64,000 nt of DNA from Pseudotabrizicola algicola (GCF_010915705.1 NZ_JAAIKE010000001.1:1240001-1304000), one strand, 5' to 3'; shown: positions 53,079 to 63,439, numbered from the stretch's first letter. Numbers and translations: made by a program. Notes: generated by a model from the sequence alone, not told the origin.

Positions 53079-53681
53079 TCAGGGGTTGAGTCGCTGGATT
53101 CCCCACGAGTCCAGCGGTGTCTCACGCGTCCACCTGAAACGGTCATGAAGCCTGAAGGCCCCGTCCGCCCAAAACTCTATCTCAACCGGCCGGAGACGAA
53201 AACCTCCCCAAAAGGGTGGGCGGGGAGGGTGGGCCCCTTTGGTCACAGTGACCTTTGCAACTTCCGCCATGAGATACTCACGGCTTGACAAGGGTTCGGA
53301 CTGCTTGCTCGCCCATGCCCCGAGCCGCGATTTCAGGCTGCGGCTGGCGTAATATTCATCCGCCTGCGGCCCTTCTTCCCGCTCGGTCATGCCGCGCACC
53401 CGGATCTGGCGGCGCAGCGACTTCCAGTGCAGCACAAAGGCCGCCTTGCCCGCACCCTCAATCTCCTGCGCCTTTTTGGATCCGTAATTTGTATAGAAAA
53501 CAAAGGCATCTGCCTCGATTTCCTTGAGCAGCACCATACGCACATTCGGCAGACCCTGTGCGTCGACCGTGGCAAGCGCAATCGCGTTGGGATCATTGAT
53601 CTCGCTCGCCTCGGCCTCGGCCATCCAGCTGCGCGCAATGGCAAACGGGTCATCGCCCGCAAATATTCCGCCTCGGTCCAT
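53079..53681 (-). CDS. pdxH: Pyridoxamine 5'-phosphate oxidase
   Basis: 200 residues from the ATG at 53681. FMN-barrel features: [21 protein letters not shown] near 33-53, [16 protein letters not shown] near 60, [17 protein letters not shown] near 80, [11 protein letters not shown] near 115 and [14 protein letters not shown] near 157. It makes pyridoxal phosphate, needed by the aminotransferases in this window. Divergent from fabI. Confidence 0.93.
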   Translation of the reverse strand: MDRGGIFAGDDPFAIARSWMAEAEASEINDPNAIALATVDAQGLPNVRMVLLKEIEADAFVFYTNYGSKKAQEIEGAGKAAFVLHWKSLRRQIRVRGMTEREEGPQADEYYASRSLKSRLGAWASKQSEPLSSREYLMAEVAKVTVTKGAHPPRPPFWGGFRLRPVEIEFWADGAFRLHDRFRWTRETPLDSWGIQRLNP

Positions 53682-53791
53682 GATCGCTGTCCTTTGTTCT
53701 GGGCGAACCACCCGTCAGCCTCTGGCTTGAACGGGAATTGCCTTTCGCCTACACGTCAATCTCAACGCGAGAAATGTGCGAGGGACAACAG

Positions 53792-54613
53792 ATGTCAACA
53801 GGGCTTATGGCGGGCAAGCGCGGGCTGATCATGGGACTAGCCAATGACAAGTCCATTGCTTGGGGCATTGCCAAAACCCTTGCCGATCACGGGGCAGAAC
53901 TTGCCTTTTCCTATCAGGGCGAGGCGCTGAAGAAGCGGGTCGAACCCTTGGCGGCCTCTTTGGGCGATGTGCGGCTCTTCGAATGCGATGTCGCAAGCGA
54001 AGAAAGCATGGATGCGCTGTTTTCCTGGCTGGAGTCGGAATGGGGCACCATCGACTTCGTGGTCCATGCCATCGGCTTTTCCGACAAGAACGAACTGCGC
54101 GGCCGCTATGTCGAAACATCGCGTGCCAATTTCCTGATGTCGATGGATATCTCCGTCTATTCCTTCACCGCGGTCTGCGCACGCGCGGCCAAACTCATGC
54201 CCAAGGGCGGCAGCCTGCTGACGCTGACCTATTACGGCGCCGAAAAGGTCATGCCGCATTACAACGTCATGGGCCTGTGCAAGGCCGCGCTCGAGGCATC
54301 GGTGAAATACATTGCCGAAGACCTCGGCAAGGACGGCATCCGCGTCAACGCCATCTCGGCGGGGCCGATCAAGACGCTTGCCGCCAGCGGCATCGGCGAT
54401 TTCCGCTACATCATGAAGTGGAACGAGTTGAACTCGCCCCTGCGCCGCAACGTGACGCAGGAAGAAGTGGGCAAGGCCGCGCTCTACCTGCTCTCCGATC
54501 TCGGTTCTGGCACGACGGGCGAGAACCTGCACGTCGATGCAGGCTACCATGTGGTCGGCATGAAGGCGGTCGATGCGCCCGATATCGACGTGGTGACGGG
54601 GCGCAAAGAGTGA
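53792..54613 (+). CDS. fabI: Enoyl-ACP reductase (NADH)
   Basis: 273 residues from the ATG at 53792. GLIMGLANDKSIAWGIAKTL at 10-29 is the NADH loop, FVVHAIGFSDKNEL near 90 and the catalytic Tyr and Lys are in YNVMGLCK (Y-x6-K) near 157-164. It reduces the last step of each fatty-acid elongation cycle and is the triclosan target. Stop overlaps the LysE start. Confidence 0.94.
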   Translation: MSTGLMAGKRGLIMGLANDKSIAWGIAKTLADHGAELAFSYQGEALKKRVEPLAASLGDVRLFECDVASEESMDALFSWLESEWGTIDFVVHAIGFSDKNELRGRYVETSRANFLMSMDISVYSFTAVCARAAKLMPKGGSLLTLTYYGAEKVMPHYNVMGLCKAALEASVKYIAEDLGKDGIRVNAISAGPIKTLAASGIGDFRYIMKWNELNSPLRRNVTQEEVGKAALYLLSDLGSGTTGENLHVDAGYHVVGMKAVDAPDIDVVTGRKE

Positions 54614-55224
54614 CACTCGCAGCGCTCGCGACCGTCTGGTTCGTGCATCTGCTCGCAGCGGCCAGTCCGGGGCCTGCAATCCTGATGGCCGCACGCACCG
54701 GTGTCACCCAAGGCTTTGTCACTGGCATGTGGTTGTCGGTGGGCATCGGTCTGGGCGCGCTGTTCTGGGCGGTGGCGGCGCTCTTCGGGATGGCCACGCT
54801 GTTCCTGCTCGCCCCCTCGCTGCTCTGGGGGTTCAAGATTGCGGGCGGCCTGTTCCTGTGCTGGATCGCTTTCCAGATGTGGCGTCACGCGCCCGAGCCT
54901 CTCAGGATGACTGCTGACAACGAAGCCCCCCAAGGCCGGTTTTCGGCGCTGCGGCTCGGGCTGCTGACGCAATTGTCGAATCCCAAACCGGCGGTGTTTT
55001 TCGGCGCGGTCTTCGTCAACACCATCCCCGCCGGAACCAGCCTGCCCTGGATCGTTCTGATCCTCGGGCTGGTGTTTGTGAACGAGTTGGCCTGCACCAT
55101 CGCGGTCGCACGCGCCTTCAGCCTCGAACACCCGCGCCGCTTCTACCAGCGGTTCAAAACCGTGATCGACCGCAGTTTTGGCGGTCTTCTTGCCCTGCTC
55201 GGCGCCAAGATCGCCGCAACCTGA
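54610..55224 (+). CDS. LysE-family amino-acid exporter
   Basis: 204 residues from a GTG overlapping the fabI stop (GTGA). Six hydrophobic helices. The N-terminal [18 protein letters not shown] near 19-36 is the family signature, and [14 protein letters not shown] near 123 the second. RhtB/LysE proteins export homoserine, threonine or similar amino acids. Coupling to fabI is positional only. Confidence 0.88.
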   Translation: MTLAALATVWFVHLLAAASPGPAILMAARTGVTQGFVTGMWLSVGIGLGALFWAVAALFGMATLFLLAPSLLWGFKIAGGLFLCWIAFQMWRHAPEPLRMTADNEAPQGRFSALRLGLLTQLSNPKPAVFFGAVFVNTIPAGTSLPWIVLILGLVFVNELACTIAVARAFSLEHPRRFYQRFKTVIDRSFGGLLALLGAKIAAT

Positions 55225-55235
55225 AGGAGCCTGCC

Positions 55236-55739
55236 ATGAACGACCGCCTGCCACATGAAAAAGGCTTTCACGTCAGCTGGGACCAGATCCACCGCGACGC
55301 CCGCGCCTTGGCATGGCGTCTCGATGGAAAGGGCCCCGACAACGGCGCGTGGCGCGCGGTCGTCGGCATCACCCGTGGCGGTTTGGTCCCCGCAATGATC
55401 GTCAGCCGCGAGCTTGACATCCGCGTGGTCGACACGATCAGCGTCAAATCCTACAGCCACCAGTCGCAAACCGAGGCGCGCGTCATCAAATCGCCGCAAG
55501 CCGAACTGATGGGCGATGGCACCGGCATCCTGATCGTCGACGATCTGGTCGACAGCGGCAAGACGCTGGAACTCGTGCGCAAGCTCTACCCCAACGCGCA
55601 TTTCGCCACCGTCTATGCCAAACCCTCGGGCCGTCCGCAGGTGGATACCTATATCACCGAAGTCAGCCAGGACACCTGGATCTTCTTCCCGTGGGATATG
55701 GCCCTGCAATACGTCCAGCCCTATCGCGGCACCGACTGA
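55236..55739 (+). CDS. gpt: Xanthine phosphoribosyltransferase
   Basis: 167 residues. PRTase fold: [21 protein letters not shown] near 40-60, PRPP loop [18 protein letters not shown] near 98-115 and [14 protein letters not shown] near 128. It converts xanthine or guanine plus PRPP to the nucleotide in purine salvage. GAAGGAG precedes the start 12 bases after the LysE gene. Confidence 0.93.
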   Translation: MNDRLPHEKGFHVSWDQIHRDARALAWRLDGKGPDNGAWRAVVGITRGGLVPAMIVSRELDIRVVDTISVKSYSHQSQTEARVIKSPQAELMGDGTGILIVDDLVDSGKTLELVRKLYPNAHFATVYAKPSGRPQVDTYITEVSQDTWIFFPWDMALQYVQPYRGTD

Positions 55740-55740
55740 G

Positions 55741-55800
55741 CCCCCATTTTCTGTCTTCAAATATCCCACGGGGGTCCGGGGGTGTGAACCCCCCGGTCCT
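55741..55800. repeat. Intergenic GC-rich hairpin element
   Basis: The stretch reads CTTCAAATATCCCACGGGGG then a perfect hairpin CCGGGGG-TGTGAAC-CCCCCGG (55776-55796). This phrase recurs between genes in many Rhodobacterales genomes (from memory). It lies right after gpt and can act as a terminator. Confidence 0.7.
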
Positions 55801-55823
55801 GCCGCCAGCCAGAGGTGCGCCCG

Positions 55824-57017
55824 ATGACACTCCCGCTCAACCCTGCGATGGCCGCCACCGACGCCCCCCCCGTGATGGAGGCCCGGCGCTGGCTTACGGG
55901 CGTGGCCTTTCCGCCAAACCGGCCGCTGATCAACGTCAGCCAGGCCGCTCCGGTGGAGCCGCCGCCGCTTGCGCTGCGACAGGCGATTGCCGATGCCGCG
56001 CTGAGCGATGATGCCGCCCATCTTTACGGCCCCGTGCTGGGTCTGCCTGCGCTGCGCACCGAGATTGCTGACCAATGGTCACGCGCCTATGGCGGCGAGA
56101 TTGCGGCGGATCAGGTTGCGATCACCCAGGGCTGCAACCAGGCCTTCACGGCAGTGATGTCGACCCTTGCCGGCGCGGGGGATGAGGTGATCCTGCCCAC
56201 ACCTTGGTACTTCAATCACAAGATGTGGCTCGACATGCAGGCGGTGCGGACCGTTCCGCTGGATACCGGCGCGACCCTGATCCCGGATGCCGAGGCCGCG
56301 CGCGCGCTGATCACCCCGAGAACCCGCGCCATCATACTGGTTTCCCCCAACAATCCGGGCGGGGTGGAATACCCTGCCGAGACTCTGGCAGCCTTTCGGG
56401 ACCTGTGCCGCAGCCACGGGCTTTCGCTGATCGTGGATGAAACTTACCGCGATTTCGACAGCCGCCATGACGGGCAGACGGGCGGTCGCCCGCATGATCT
56501 GTTCCGCGATCCGGATTGGGCAGAGACGCTTGTCCATCTTTACAGCTTCTCGAAGGCTTACCGTCTGACGGGCCACAGGGTCGGCGCGATCGTCGCCAGT
56601 TCTGCCCGTCTGGCGGAGGTCGAGAAATTCCTTGATACGGTCGCGATCTGCCCCGGCCAGCTGGGCCAGATCGCCGCCCTTTGGGGCATGCGCAACCTTG
56701 GTGACTGGGTGGCGGGCGAGCGCCGCGAAATCCTGTCGCGCCGGAAGGCCATGGTCGACGGGTTCGCCAAGCTCGACGGCTGGCAGCTTCTGGGCTGCGG
56801 AGCCTATTTTGCCTATGTCGAACACCCGTTCCCGCTTGCCTCGGATGCGCTTTGCAAACGGCTGGTGACCGAGGCATCACTTTTGATGTTGCCGGGCACC
56901 ATGTTCCAGCCTGCGGGATCGGAGGCGGGCAAGCGCCAGATACGCATCGCCTTTGCCAATGTCGATGTGGCGGGGATTGATGCGCTGTTTGACCGGCTGA
57001 AGGCCTTTCGGCCCTGA
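55824..57017 (+). CDS. PLP-dependent aminotransferase, class I/II
   Basis: 397 residues. Fold type I marks: LYGPVLGLPALRTEIADQW near 65, TQGCNQAF near 97, VSPNNPGGVEY near 173, VDETYRDFD near 205 and PLP Lys in FSKAYRLTGHRVGA near 240. Similar to aspartate/kynurenine-type aminotransferases; the amino-acid pair is not readable. The ATG at 55824 is preferred over a GTG three codons earlier because AGAGG is 9 bases upstream. Confidence 0.85.
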   Translation: MTLPLNPAMAATDAPPVMEARRWLTGVAFPPNRPLINVSQAAPVEPPPLALRQAIADAALSDDAAHLYGPVLGLPALRTEIADQWSRAYGGEIAADQVAITQGCNQAFTAVMSTLAGAGDEVILPTPWYFNHKMWLDMQAVRTVPLDTGATLIPDAEAARALITPRTRAIILVSPNNPGGVEYPAETLAAFRDLCRSHGLSLIVDETYRDFDSRHDGQTGGRPHDLFRDPDWAETLVHLYSFSKAYRLTGHRVGAIVASSARLAEVEKFLDTVAICPGQLGQIAALWGMRNLGDWVAGERREILSRRKAMVDGFAKLDGWQLLGCGAYFAYVEHPFPLASDALCKRLVTEASLLMLPGTMFQPAGSEAGKRQIRIAFANVDVAGIDALFDRLKAFRP

Positions 57018-57106
57018 TGCGCCGCCCGCCTTGGTGTCGCGCGCCTCTTGTTCCCCCATGCCTTAGCGCATAGACAGTCGCAAAGCAGGTTCCAAAGGGT
57101 CGGATC

Positions 57107-58975
57107 ATGGCAAAAGACAGCGAAGACACCCCGCGCAAAAAGGGCAAGGGCAACCAGATTGTGGTCTGGGTGCTGATGGCCATGCTTGTCGTGGGTCTGG
57201 GCGGTTTTGGCGTGACCAACTTTGGCGGCGGGCTGACCAGCATCGGCCGCGTAGGCGATCGCGAGATCGACACCAACACCTATGCACGCGCCCTGCAGCA
57301 AGAGCTTTCGGCGCTTTCCGCCCAGTTTGGCCGCAACATTCCTCTGTCGCAGGCGCAGAGCCTTGGCATCGACCGGCAGGTGCTGCAGACGCTTGTCGCA
57401 CAGACCGCGCTGGACAATGAAGCCGCGCGCGTCCGGCTCTCGGTGGGCGATGCCGTGGTCGCGCAGACCATCACCAATTCGCCTGCGTTCCAGGGCACGG
57501 CAGGCCGGTTTGACCGCGACACCTACCGCTTTACGCTCAGCCGCAACAATCTGACGGAAAGCGCCTATGAAGCAACGCTGCGGGCCGATCTGGCGCGCCA
57601 GTTGCTGACAGGCGCAGTCGCAGGCGGCTTTGTCGCCCCCGCCCCTCTGACCGATACGCTGTATGACTGGGTGGGCGAGCGTCGCGGGTTTTCCTTGCTG
57701 CGCCTGACCGAAGAGGACCTTGCCGCCCCGCTGCCAGAGCCGGGCGAAGAGGCTCTGACCGCCTTTTACGAGGCCAATCTGGACCGGTTCACCGCGCCCG
57801 AGGCCAAGCGCATCCGTTACGCCGCGCTTTTGCCCGATGCGATTGCGGCGGATCAACCGGTGGATGAAGCCACCTTGCGCCGCATGTATGACGCCCGCAT
57901 CGCCGATTTCGTGCAGCCGGAACGCCGTCTGGTCGAACGCTTGGTCTACCCTTCTGCCGAAGCTGCGGCCGAGGCGATGGCCCGCATCGAGGCAGGCGAG
58001 GCTTTCGAGACGCTGGTGGCCGAACGGGGTCTGGACCTTGAGGACATCGACCTTGGCGATGTCTCGCGCGAGGAACTGGGCGCCGCCGCAGACGCCGTCT
58101 TTGCCTTGGAAGAGCCCGGCGTTGTCGGTCCCTTCGACAGCACGCTCGGCCCTGCCCTGTTCCGGATGAACGCCATTCTGGCGGCGCAGGAGATCGACTT
58201 CGATGCAGCGCGTCCCGACCTCGCCATCGAGATTCAGGCCGATGCGGCCCGCCGCGTGATCGCGGGGCGGGTCGAGGCGATTGACGACATGCTTGCCGGT
58301 GGCTCGACTTTGGAGGAAGTGGCCGCCGAACAGGGCATGACGATCGACACCGTCGATTATGTCGCCGCGCAAAGCGCCCCCGAGGGGATCGCGGCCTATC
58401 CGGCCTTCCGCACCGCCGCCGATAACCTTGCCGAAGGGGATTTCCCGCAGGCCGTTTTGTTGGCGGATGGCGGTGTGGTGGCGATGGAATTCGTCGAGGT
58501 CGTGCCTGCCGCCCCCATCCCGTTTGAAACCGTGCGCGACGATGTTCTTGCCGCCTACACCGCCGATGCAACCGCAAAAGCCCTGGCCGAACGCGCCGTC
58601 GAGGTGAAGGCCGCTGTCGAGGCGGGGGCCTCGCTCGGGGCTTATGGCATTGTGCAGCGCACCGCCAATATCGCCCGCGAAGGCTTTGTCGAGGACGCCC
58701 CTCCCGCGCTGATGCAGGCGGTTTTTGCCATGTCCCCCGGTGATTTGCGGGTGATCGAGGGGCCGGAGTTCATCGGTGTGGTGCGGCTGGACGAGATTCG
58801 GCCCGCCGCGCAGGAAGGCGAGGACGTGGCGGCGATCAAGGCGTCGATTGCGGCGCAGGTCGAACAGGCGCTTGCACAGGATGCCTTGCAACTGTTCTCG
58901 AGCGCCCTGACCGAAGAGGCGGGCATCTATCTTGACCAATCCGCCATCAACGCAGTTCACGCCCAATTCAACTGA
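57107..58975 (+). CDS. ppiD: Membrane-anchored peptidyl-prolyl isomerase (PpiD type)
   Basis: 622 residues. A short basic cytoplasmic N-terminus, one membrane helix (about 17-38), a SurA-like helical chaperone domain (about 45-200) and a parvulin-like region (about 225-350, starting FTAPEAKRIRYAALLPD). The second half is a further chaperone-like domain (VDYVAAQSAPEGIAAYP). PpiD works in the periplasm beside the Sec translocon. The parvulin active site is poorly conserved, so it may act mainly as chaperone. Confidence 0.88.
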   Translation: MAKDSEDTPRKKGKGNQIVVWVLMAMLVVGLGGFGVTNFGGGLTSIGRVGDREIDTNTYARALQQELSALSAQFGRNIPLSQAQSLGIDRQVLQTLVAQTALDNEAARVRLSVGDAVVAQTITNSPAFQGTAGRFDRDTYRFTLSRNNLTESAYEATLRADLARQLLTGAVAGGFVAPAPLTDTLYDWVGERRGFSLLRLTEEDLAAPLPEPGEEALTAFYEANLDRFTAPEAKRIRYAALLPDAIAADQPVDEATLRRMYDARIADFVQPERRLVERLVYPSAEAAAEAMARIEAGEAFETLVAERGLDLEDIDLGDVSREELGAAADAVFALEEPGVVGPFDSTLGPALFRMNAILAAQEIDFDAARPDLAIEIQADAARRVIAGRVEAIDDMLAGGSTLEEVAAEQGMTIDTVDYVAAQSAPEGIAAYPAFRTAADNLAEGDFPQAVLLADGGVVAMEFVEVVPAAPIPFETVRDDVLAAYTADATAKALAERAVEVKAAVEAGASLGAYGIVQRTANIAREGFVEDAPPALMQAVFAMSPGDLRVIEGPEFIGVVRLDEIRPAAQEGEDVAAIKASIAAQVEQALAQDALQLFSSALTEEAGIYLDQSAINAVHAQFN

Positions 58976-59019
58976 CCCGTCCCCTGCCCTTTGCCACCCC
59001 AGACCGAAGGCCCTGACCG

Positions 59020-60528
59020 ATGATCCTTTCCCCCGGCTTTGAAGAGTTCGAGCGTAACTGGAGCGCGGGAAAGAACCAGTTGGTCTGGGTTCGTCTGGCG
59101 GCCGATCTGGATACGCCTGTCAGCCTGATGCTCAAACTGGGCGAGGCGCGGCCCGATACCTTCATGCTGGAATCGGTCACCGGCGGCGAGGTGCGGGGGC
59201 GTTATTCCATCGTCGGGATGAAACCCGATCTGATCTGGCGCTGCCATGGCGCGGAGTCGCAGATCAACCGCGAGGCACGTTATGACGCGGGCGCCTTCCA
59301 TCCGCTGGAGGGGCATCCGTTGGAAACGCTGCGCGCGCTGATTGCCGAATGTGCCATCGACATGCCCGAGGGGCTGCCTGCGGTGGCGGCGGGGCTATTC
59401 GGCTATCTGGGCTATGACATGATCCGGCTGGTCGAACACCTGCCCAACGTGAATCCCGACCCGCTGGGCCTGCCGGATGCGGTGCTGATGCGCCCCACCG
59501 TCATCGCGGTTCTTGACGGGGTCAAGGGAGAGGTGACGCTCGTCTCGCCCGCATGGGCCAGCAGCGGCCTGTCGGCCCGCGCCGCCTATGCACAGGCAGC
59601 CGAACGGGTGATGGACGCGTTGCGCGATCTGGACCGCGCGCCGCCCGCTCAGCGCGATCTGGGCGAGGCAGCACCTGTGGGCGAGGCCGTATCCAACTTC
59701 ACGCACGAGGGCTACAAGCAGGCGGTCGAGAAGGCCAAGGATTACATCCGCGCGGGCGATATCTTTCAGGTCGTGCCGAGCCAGAGATGGGCGCAGCGGT
59801 TCGAACTGCCGCCTTTTGCCCTCTATCGGTCATTGCGGCGCACCAACCCGTCGCCCTTCCTGTTCTTTTTCAACTTCGGTGGCTTTCAGGTCGTCGGGGC
59901 CAGCCCCGAAATCCTCGTCCGGCTGCGCGATGGCGAGGTGACGATCCGTCCCATCGCAGGCACCCGCAAGCGCGGCGAAACACCGGAAGAAGACAAGGCG
60001 CTGGAGCTTGATCTGCTGGCGGACAAGAAGGAACTGGCCGAGCATCTGATGCTGCTGGATCTGGGCCGCAACGATGTGGGCCGCGTCGCGAAGGTCGGGA
60101 CCGTGCATCCGACCGAGAAGTTCACGATCGAGCGCTACAGCCACGTCATGCACATCGTCAGCAACGTGGTCGGCCAGATCAAGGATGGGGAAGACGCGCT
60201 GTCGGCCCTGCTGGCCGGATTGCCCGCGGGGACCGTTTCGGGCGCACCCAAGGTTCGGGCGATGGAAATCATCGACGAGCTGGAGCCGGAAAAGCGCGGC
60301 GTCTATGGCGGCGGCGTCGGATACTTTGCGGCGAATGGCGAGATGGATTTCTGTATCGCCCTGCGCACGGCGGTGCTGAAGGACGAGACGCTCTATGTGC
60401 AGGCGGGCGGCGGCGTGGTCTTTGACAGCGACCCCGAGGCCGAGTTCCAGGAGACCGTGAACAAATCCCGTGCATTGCGCCGTGCCGCCGAGGATGCGGG
60501 TCTCTTTGCGCGGCAGGGCAATCGCTGA
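59020..60528 (+). CDS. trpE: Anthranilate synthase component I
   Basis: 502 residues. N-terminal regulatory part with MLESVTGGEVRGRYS near 48 (tryptophan-binding ES). Catalytic part: VVPSQRWAQ near 250, GASPEILVR near 290, RPIAGTRKRG near 310, LLDLGRNDVGRVAKVG near 347 and SGAPKVRAMEII near 407. It makes anthranilate from chorismate using ammonia from TrpG, which is not in the window. No attenuation leader in the 44 bases upstream. Confidence 0.95.
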   Translation: MILSPGFEEFERNWSAGKNQLVWVRLAADLDTPVSLMLKLGEARPDTFMLESVTGGEVRGRYSIVGMKPDLIWRCHGAESQINREARYDAGAFHPLEGHPLETLRALIAECAIDMPEGLPAVAAGLFGYLGYDMIRLVEHLPNVNPDPLGLPDAVLMRPTVIAVLDGVKGEVTLVSPAWASSGLSARAAYAQAAERVMDALRDLDRAPPAQRDLGEAAPVGEAVSNFTHEGYKQAVEKAKDYIRAGDIFQVVPSQRWAQRFELPPFALYRSLRRTNPSPFLFFFNFGGFQVVGASPEILVRLRDGEVTIRPIAGTRKRGETPEEDKALELDLLADKKELAEHLMLLDLGRNDVGRVAKVGTVHPTEKFTIERYSHVMHIVSNVVGQIKDGEDALSALLAGLPAGTVSGAPKVRAMEIIDELEPEKRGVYGGGVGYFAANGEMDFCIALRTAVLKDETLYVQAGGGVVFDSDPEAEFQETVNKSRALRRAAEDAGLFARQGNR

Positions 60529-60696
60529 ACGCGCAGCGCCGCAGGGAACACGGCTTTATCACAAGGCTTTGAGGGATCGTAACAGGGTTTGCATTGCGCT
60601 CGGCAACGCTTACCTGATGATATGCTACAGCTGCTGGCGACCCGGCGCGGATGTTCGCGCCACGGGCCTGCCGTCCAAACGAAGAGGAGTTCGGGA

Positions 60697-62172
60697 GTGC
60701 AGTCCAAAGCCACCACTTATTCTGCCCATCCGGGTTTTGGTGCGCGCAGTCGCGCCACACTGATGGCACTGGGTCTTGGCCTAGCTCTGGCCTTGGGTCA
60801 GGCGCAGGGGGCCTTTGCCCGCGCGCCAGACAGCTTTGCCGATCTGGCGCAACAGATCAGCCCGTCGGTGGTCAACATCACCACTTCGGCCGTGGTTTCA
60901 GGGCCGACATCCGGCGGCCCCATCGTGCCGGAAGGCAGCCCGTTCGAGGATTTCTTCCGCGATTTCATGGACCGCAACAACCGGGGTGGCGAAAGCGCGC
61001 CGCGCCGGTCCGAGGCGCTTGGCTCGGGCTTTGTGATCTCGGAGGACGGCTATATCGTCACCAACAACCACGTCATCGAAAATGCCGACGAGATCGAGAT
61101 CGAGTTCTTTTCCGGCACCCGCCTGAAGGCCAAGCTGGTCGGCACCGACCCCAAGACCGACATCGCCCTGCTGAAGGTCGAAAGCGCGACTCCCCTGCCC
61201 TACGTCACCTTCGGCAATTCGGACCTGAGCCGTGTGGGCGATTGGGTGGTTGCCATGGGCAACCCGCTGGGTCAGGGCTTTTCCGTCAGCGCGGGCATCG
61301 TTTCGGCCCGCAACCGCGCGCTGTCGGGCACATATGATGACTACATCCAGACCGACGCAGCGATCAACCGCGGCAACTCTGGCGGGCCGCTGTTCAACAT
61401 GGACGGTCAGGTGATCGGGGTGAACACCGCCATTCTGTCACCCAACGGCGGCTCGATCGGGATTGGTTTCTCGATGGCATCCAATGTGGTGACCAAAGTC
61501 GTCGACCAGTTGAAAGAGTTCGGGGAAACCCGTCGCGGCTGGCTGGGCGTGCGTATTCAGGACGTGACCCCCGATGTGGCTGAAGCGATGGGTCTGAGCG
61601 AGGCGGCGGGCGCGCTGGTGACGGATGTGCCGGACGGGCCTGCGAAGGATTCGGGCATTGTGGCGGGTGATGTCATCACCCAGTTCGCGGGACAGCCCGT
61701 GCGCGACACCCGTGATCTGACTCGCCGCGTCGCCGACAGCCCGGTGGGCGAAGCGGTTCCGGTGATCGTGCAGCGTGATGGCAAGACCGAAACGCTGCAG
61801 GTCACGCTTGGCCGCCGTGAAGAGGCCGAAGCCGCCGAAGTGCGCCCCGCTGCCGCCACCCCGGCAGAGCCGCAAGAGGCCGAAATCCTCGGGATGACCC
61901 TGTCACCCGTCACAGATGCGCTGAAACAGTCGCTCGGCCTGCCTGCCGATGCCGAAGGTCTGGTTGTCGGAACCGTAGACCCGACCTCGGAAGCCTTTGC
62001 CAAGGGCCTGCGCGAGGGGGATGTCATCACCGAGGCCGGGCAACAAAAGGTGGTGCGGATCAAGGACCTTGAAGATCGCATCACCGAGGCAACCGATGCA
62101 GGGCGCAAATCCATTCTGTTGCTGGTGCGCCGTGCCGGGGATCCGCGCTTTGTGGCGCTTGGCATCGAATGA
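60697..62172 (+). CDS. degP: Do-family serine protease (DegP/HtrA)
   Basis: 491 residues from a GTG at 60697 chosen for the AGAGGAG 7 bases before it. A signal peptide ends AFA near 41. Protease domain with catalytic His in TNNHVIE near 127, Asp in KTDIALLK near 156 and Ser in NRGNSGGPLF near 231. Two PDZ domains follow (about 275-365 and 395-490). It degrades or refolds misfolded periplasmic proteins. Own terminator directly downstream. Confidence 0.95.
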   Translation: MQSKATTYSAHPGFGARSRATLMALGLGLALALGQAQGAFARAPDSFADLAQQISPSVVNITTSAVVSGPTSGGPIVPEGSPFEDFFRDFMDRNNRGGESAPRRSEALGSGFVISEDGYIVTNNHVIENADEIEIEFFSGTRLKAKLVGTDPKTDIALLKVESATPLPYVTFGNSDLSRVGDWVVAMGNPLGQGFSVSAGIVSARNRALSGTYDDYIQTDAAINRGNSGGPLFNMDGQVIGVNTAILSPNGGSIGIGFSMASNVVTKVVDQLKEFGETRRGWLGVRIQDVTPDVAEAMGLSEAAGALVTDVPDGPAKDSGIVAGDVITQFAGQPVRDTRDLTRRVADSPVGEAVPVIVQRDGKTETLQVTLGRREEAEAAEVRPAAATPAEPQEAEILGMTLSPVTDALKQSLGLPADAEGLVVGTVDPTSEAFAKGLREGDVITEAGQQKVVRIKDLEDRITEATDAGRKSILLLVRRAGDPRFVALGIE

Positions 62173-62204
62173 CGGTCTGACCGTTTCAATCAGAAACAGC
62201 AAAT

Positions 62205-62233
62205 GCGCGGCAGCAGTGCCGCGCGTTTTTTTT
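62205..62233 (+). terminator. Rho-independent terminator after the DegP gene
   Basis: Perfect stem GCGCGGCA/TGCCGCGC (62205-62224) with a GCAG loop is followed, after one G, by eight T. It lies 32 bases after the protease stop and before the convergent HD gene. Confidence 0.92.
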
Positions 62234-62246
62234 CATGCCCGAACCT

Positions 62247-62900
62247 TCAGAAAAACGTCGCCGCGCCGCCGATCTCGCGCAAAAGACGCGAGCGAAAACT
62301 CGCCATCCATTCGGCGCGCTCTGCCGCCATCGCGCGGCCGGTCGGGGTTTGCATGGTCTGGGCGATGCGGAACAGCTTCACCTCCAGATGATCCAGGGCA
62401 TAGGCCCTGTCGTCGAGCGGGCGGCCTTGCGCCAGCGGGTCCTCGGGGTGCCAAAGCGCGCCCCCCAGCGCCCCCGCCACGGCAAACATGCGGGCAAGAC
62501 CGATCGCCCCGAGCGCCTCCAACCTGTCAGCATCTTGCAACACGCGGGCTTCTGCACTTTGCGGGGGAATGCCGGCAGAAAAACTGTGCGCGGCAATCGC
62601 ATGCGTCACCAGCGCGATGCGCGTGGCAGGCCAGCCCTGCGCCCTGAGCCAATCGGCTGCGGCCTTGGCTGACAGCGCTGAGGCCTCGCTCCGGTTCGGC
62701 GCGTCCTTGGGCAGATTGACCGCGTCATGGAAGATCACCGCCATCTGCAACGCCTCGCGGTCAAGCTGCGGCTCATCCTGCATGATCTGCTGGCAGTTGG
62801 CCCAAACCCGGTCGATATGCCCCAGATCATGGGCGGCATCGGGGCAGCCTGCCCAAAGCCGGATCAGTTCGGCCCGTGCGGCCTGTGCAATATCCGTCAT
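62247..62900 (-). CDS. HD-domain phosphohydrolase
   Basis: 217 residues. Metal ligands of the HD fold: H in AHDLGHIDRVW near 24, HD in FHDAVNLPKD near 57, and D in LQDADRLEALG near 122. It matches the YedJ/HDc-like family of small phosphohydrolases acting on nucleotides. Substrate is unknown. It overlaps the lipoprotein gene upstream by 4 bases. Confidence 0.85.
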   Translation of the reverse strand: MTDIAQAARAELIRLWAGCPDAAHDLGHIDRVWANCQQIMQDEPQLDREALQMAVIFHDAVNLPKDAPNRSEASALSAKAAADWLRAQGWPATRIALVTHAIAAHSFSAGIPPQSAEARVLQDADRLEALGAIGLARMFAVAGALGGALWHPEDPLAQGRPLDDRAYALDHLEVKLFRIAQTMQTPTGRAMAAERAEWMASFRSRLLREIGGAATFF

Positions 62901-63439
62901 CTCTTCTTAAGGTCCACGGTGACAAGCCCGAGTTCGCGCGCCGCGGTCAGCGACAGGCGGTCGCTTTCAAGGCCGCGCTCGGCCTGAAAACGGCGCAGGG
63001 CAGAGCGGGTGGGAAAATCCATCTCTCCGGTCAAAGGCAGCACATAAAAGCCCCGCGCCTTCAGCGCACGTTGCAGGCTGGCGATGAAATCCACCGTCAT
63101 CTCTTGCGGACAGGGGCTGCGGAACCAGATCTCCTCGCGCTCCTGCACGATCTTTTGCCGGATTTCCGAACGGAACACCGCCGGAGACAGGACGGTGCCA
63201 TCGGGACCACGCCGGGCATCCGAAACCATGACTTGTTCGGTCACCGTCTCGATCACCATGGGCGTCACATCAGAGGCCCAACATTCCCCCTCCGCGCTCT
63301 TCGGAGGACCGGGAACCGTCAACCGGACCAGATCGGCAGACAGATCAGCGCGGCCCGGCGCTTCGGGCACGGCCGTGCTTTGGCAGGCGACAAGGAAAAT
63401 CGCTGCCCCGAACAGGGTCAAAGACGCGCTGCGCATCAT
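62897..63439 (-). CDS. Lipoprotein with peptidoglycan-binding domain
   Basis: 180 residues. The signal peptide ends AIFLVAC (lipid-modified Cys near 19). The C-terminal 60 residues form a PG_binding_1-type three-helix fold (IASLQRALKARGFYVLPLTGEMDFPTRSALRRFQ, with the turn from about 135). The middle (about 45-115) has two Cys and no named domain. It likely links the outer membrane to the wall. Confidence 0.82.
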   Translation of the reverse strand: MMRSASLTLFGAAIFLVACQSTAVPEAPGRADLSADLVRLTVPGPPKSAEGECWASDVTPMVIETVTEQVMVSDARRGPDGTVLSPAVFRSEIRQKIVQEREEIWFRSPCPQEMTVDFIASLQRALKARGFYVLPLTGEMDFPTRSALRRFQAERGLESDRLSLTAARELGLVTVDLKKR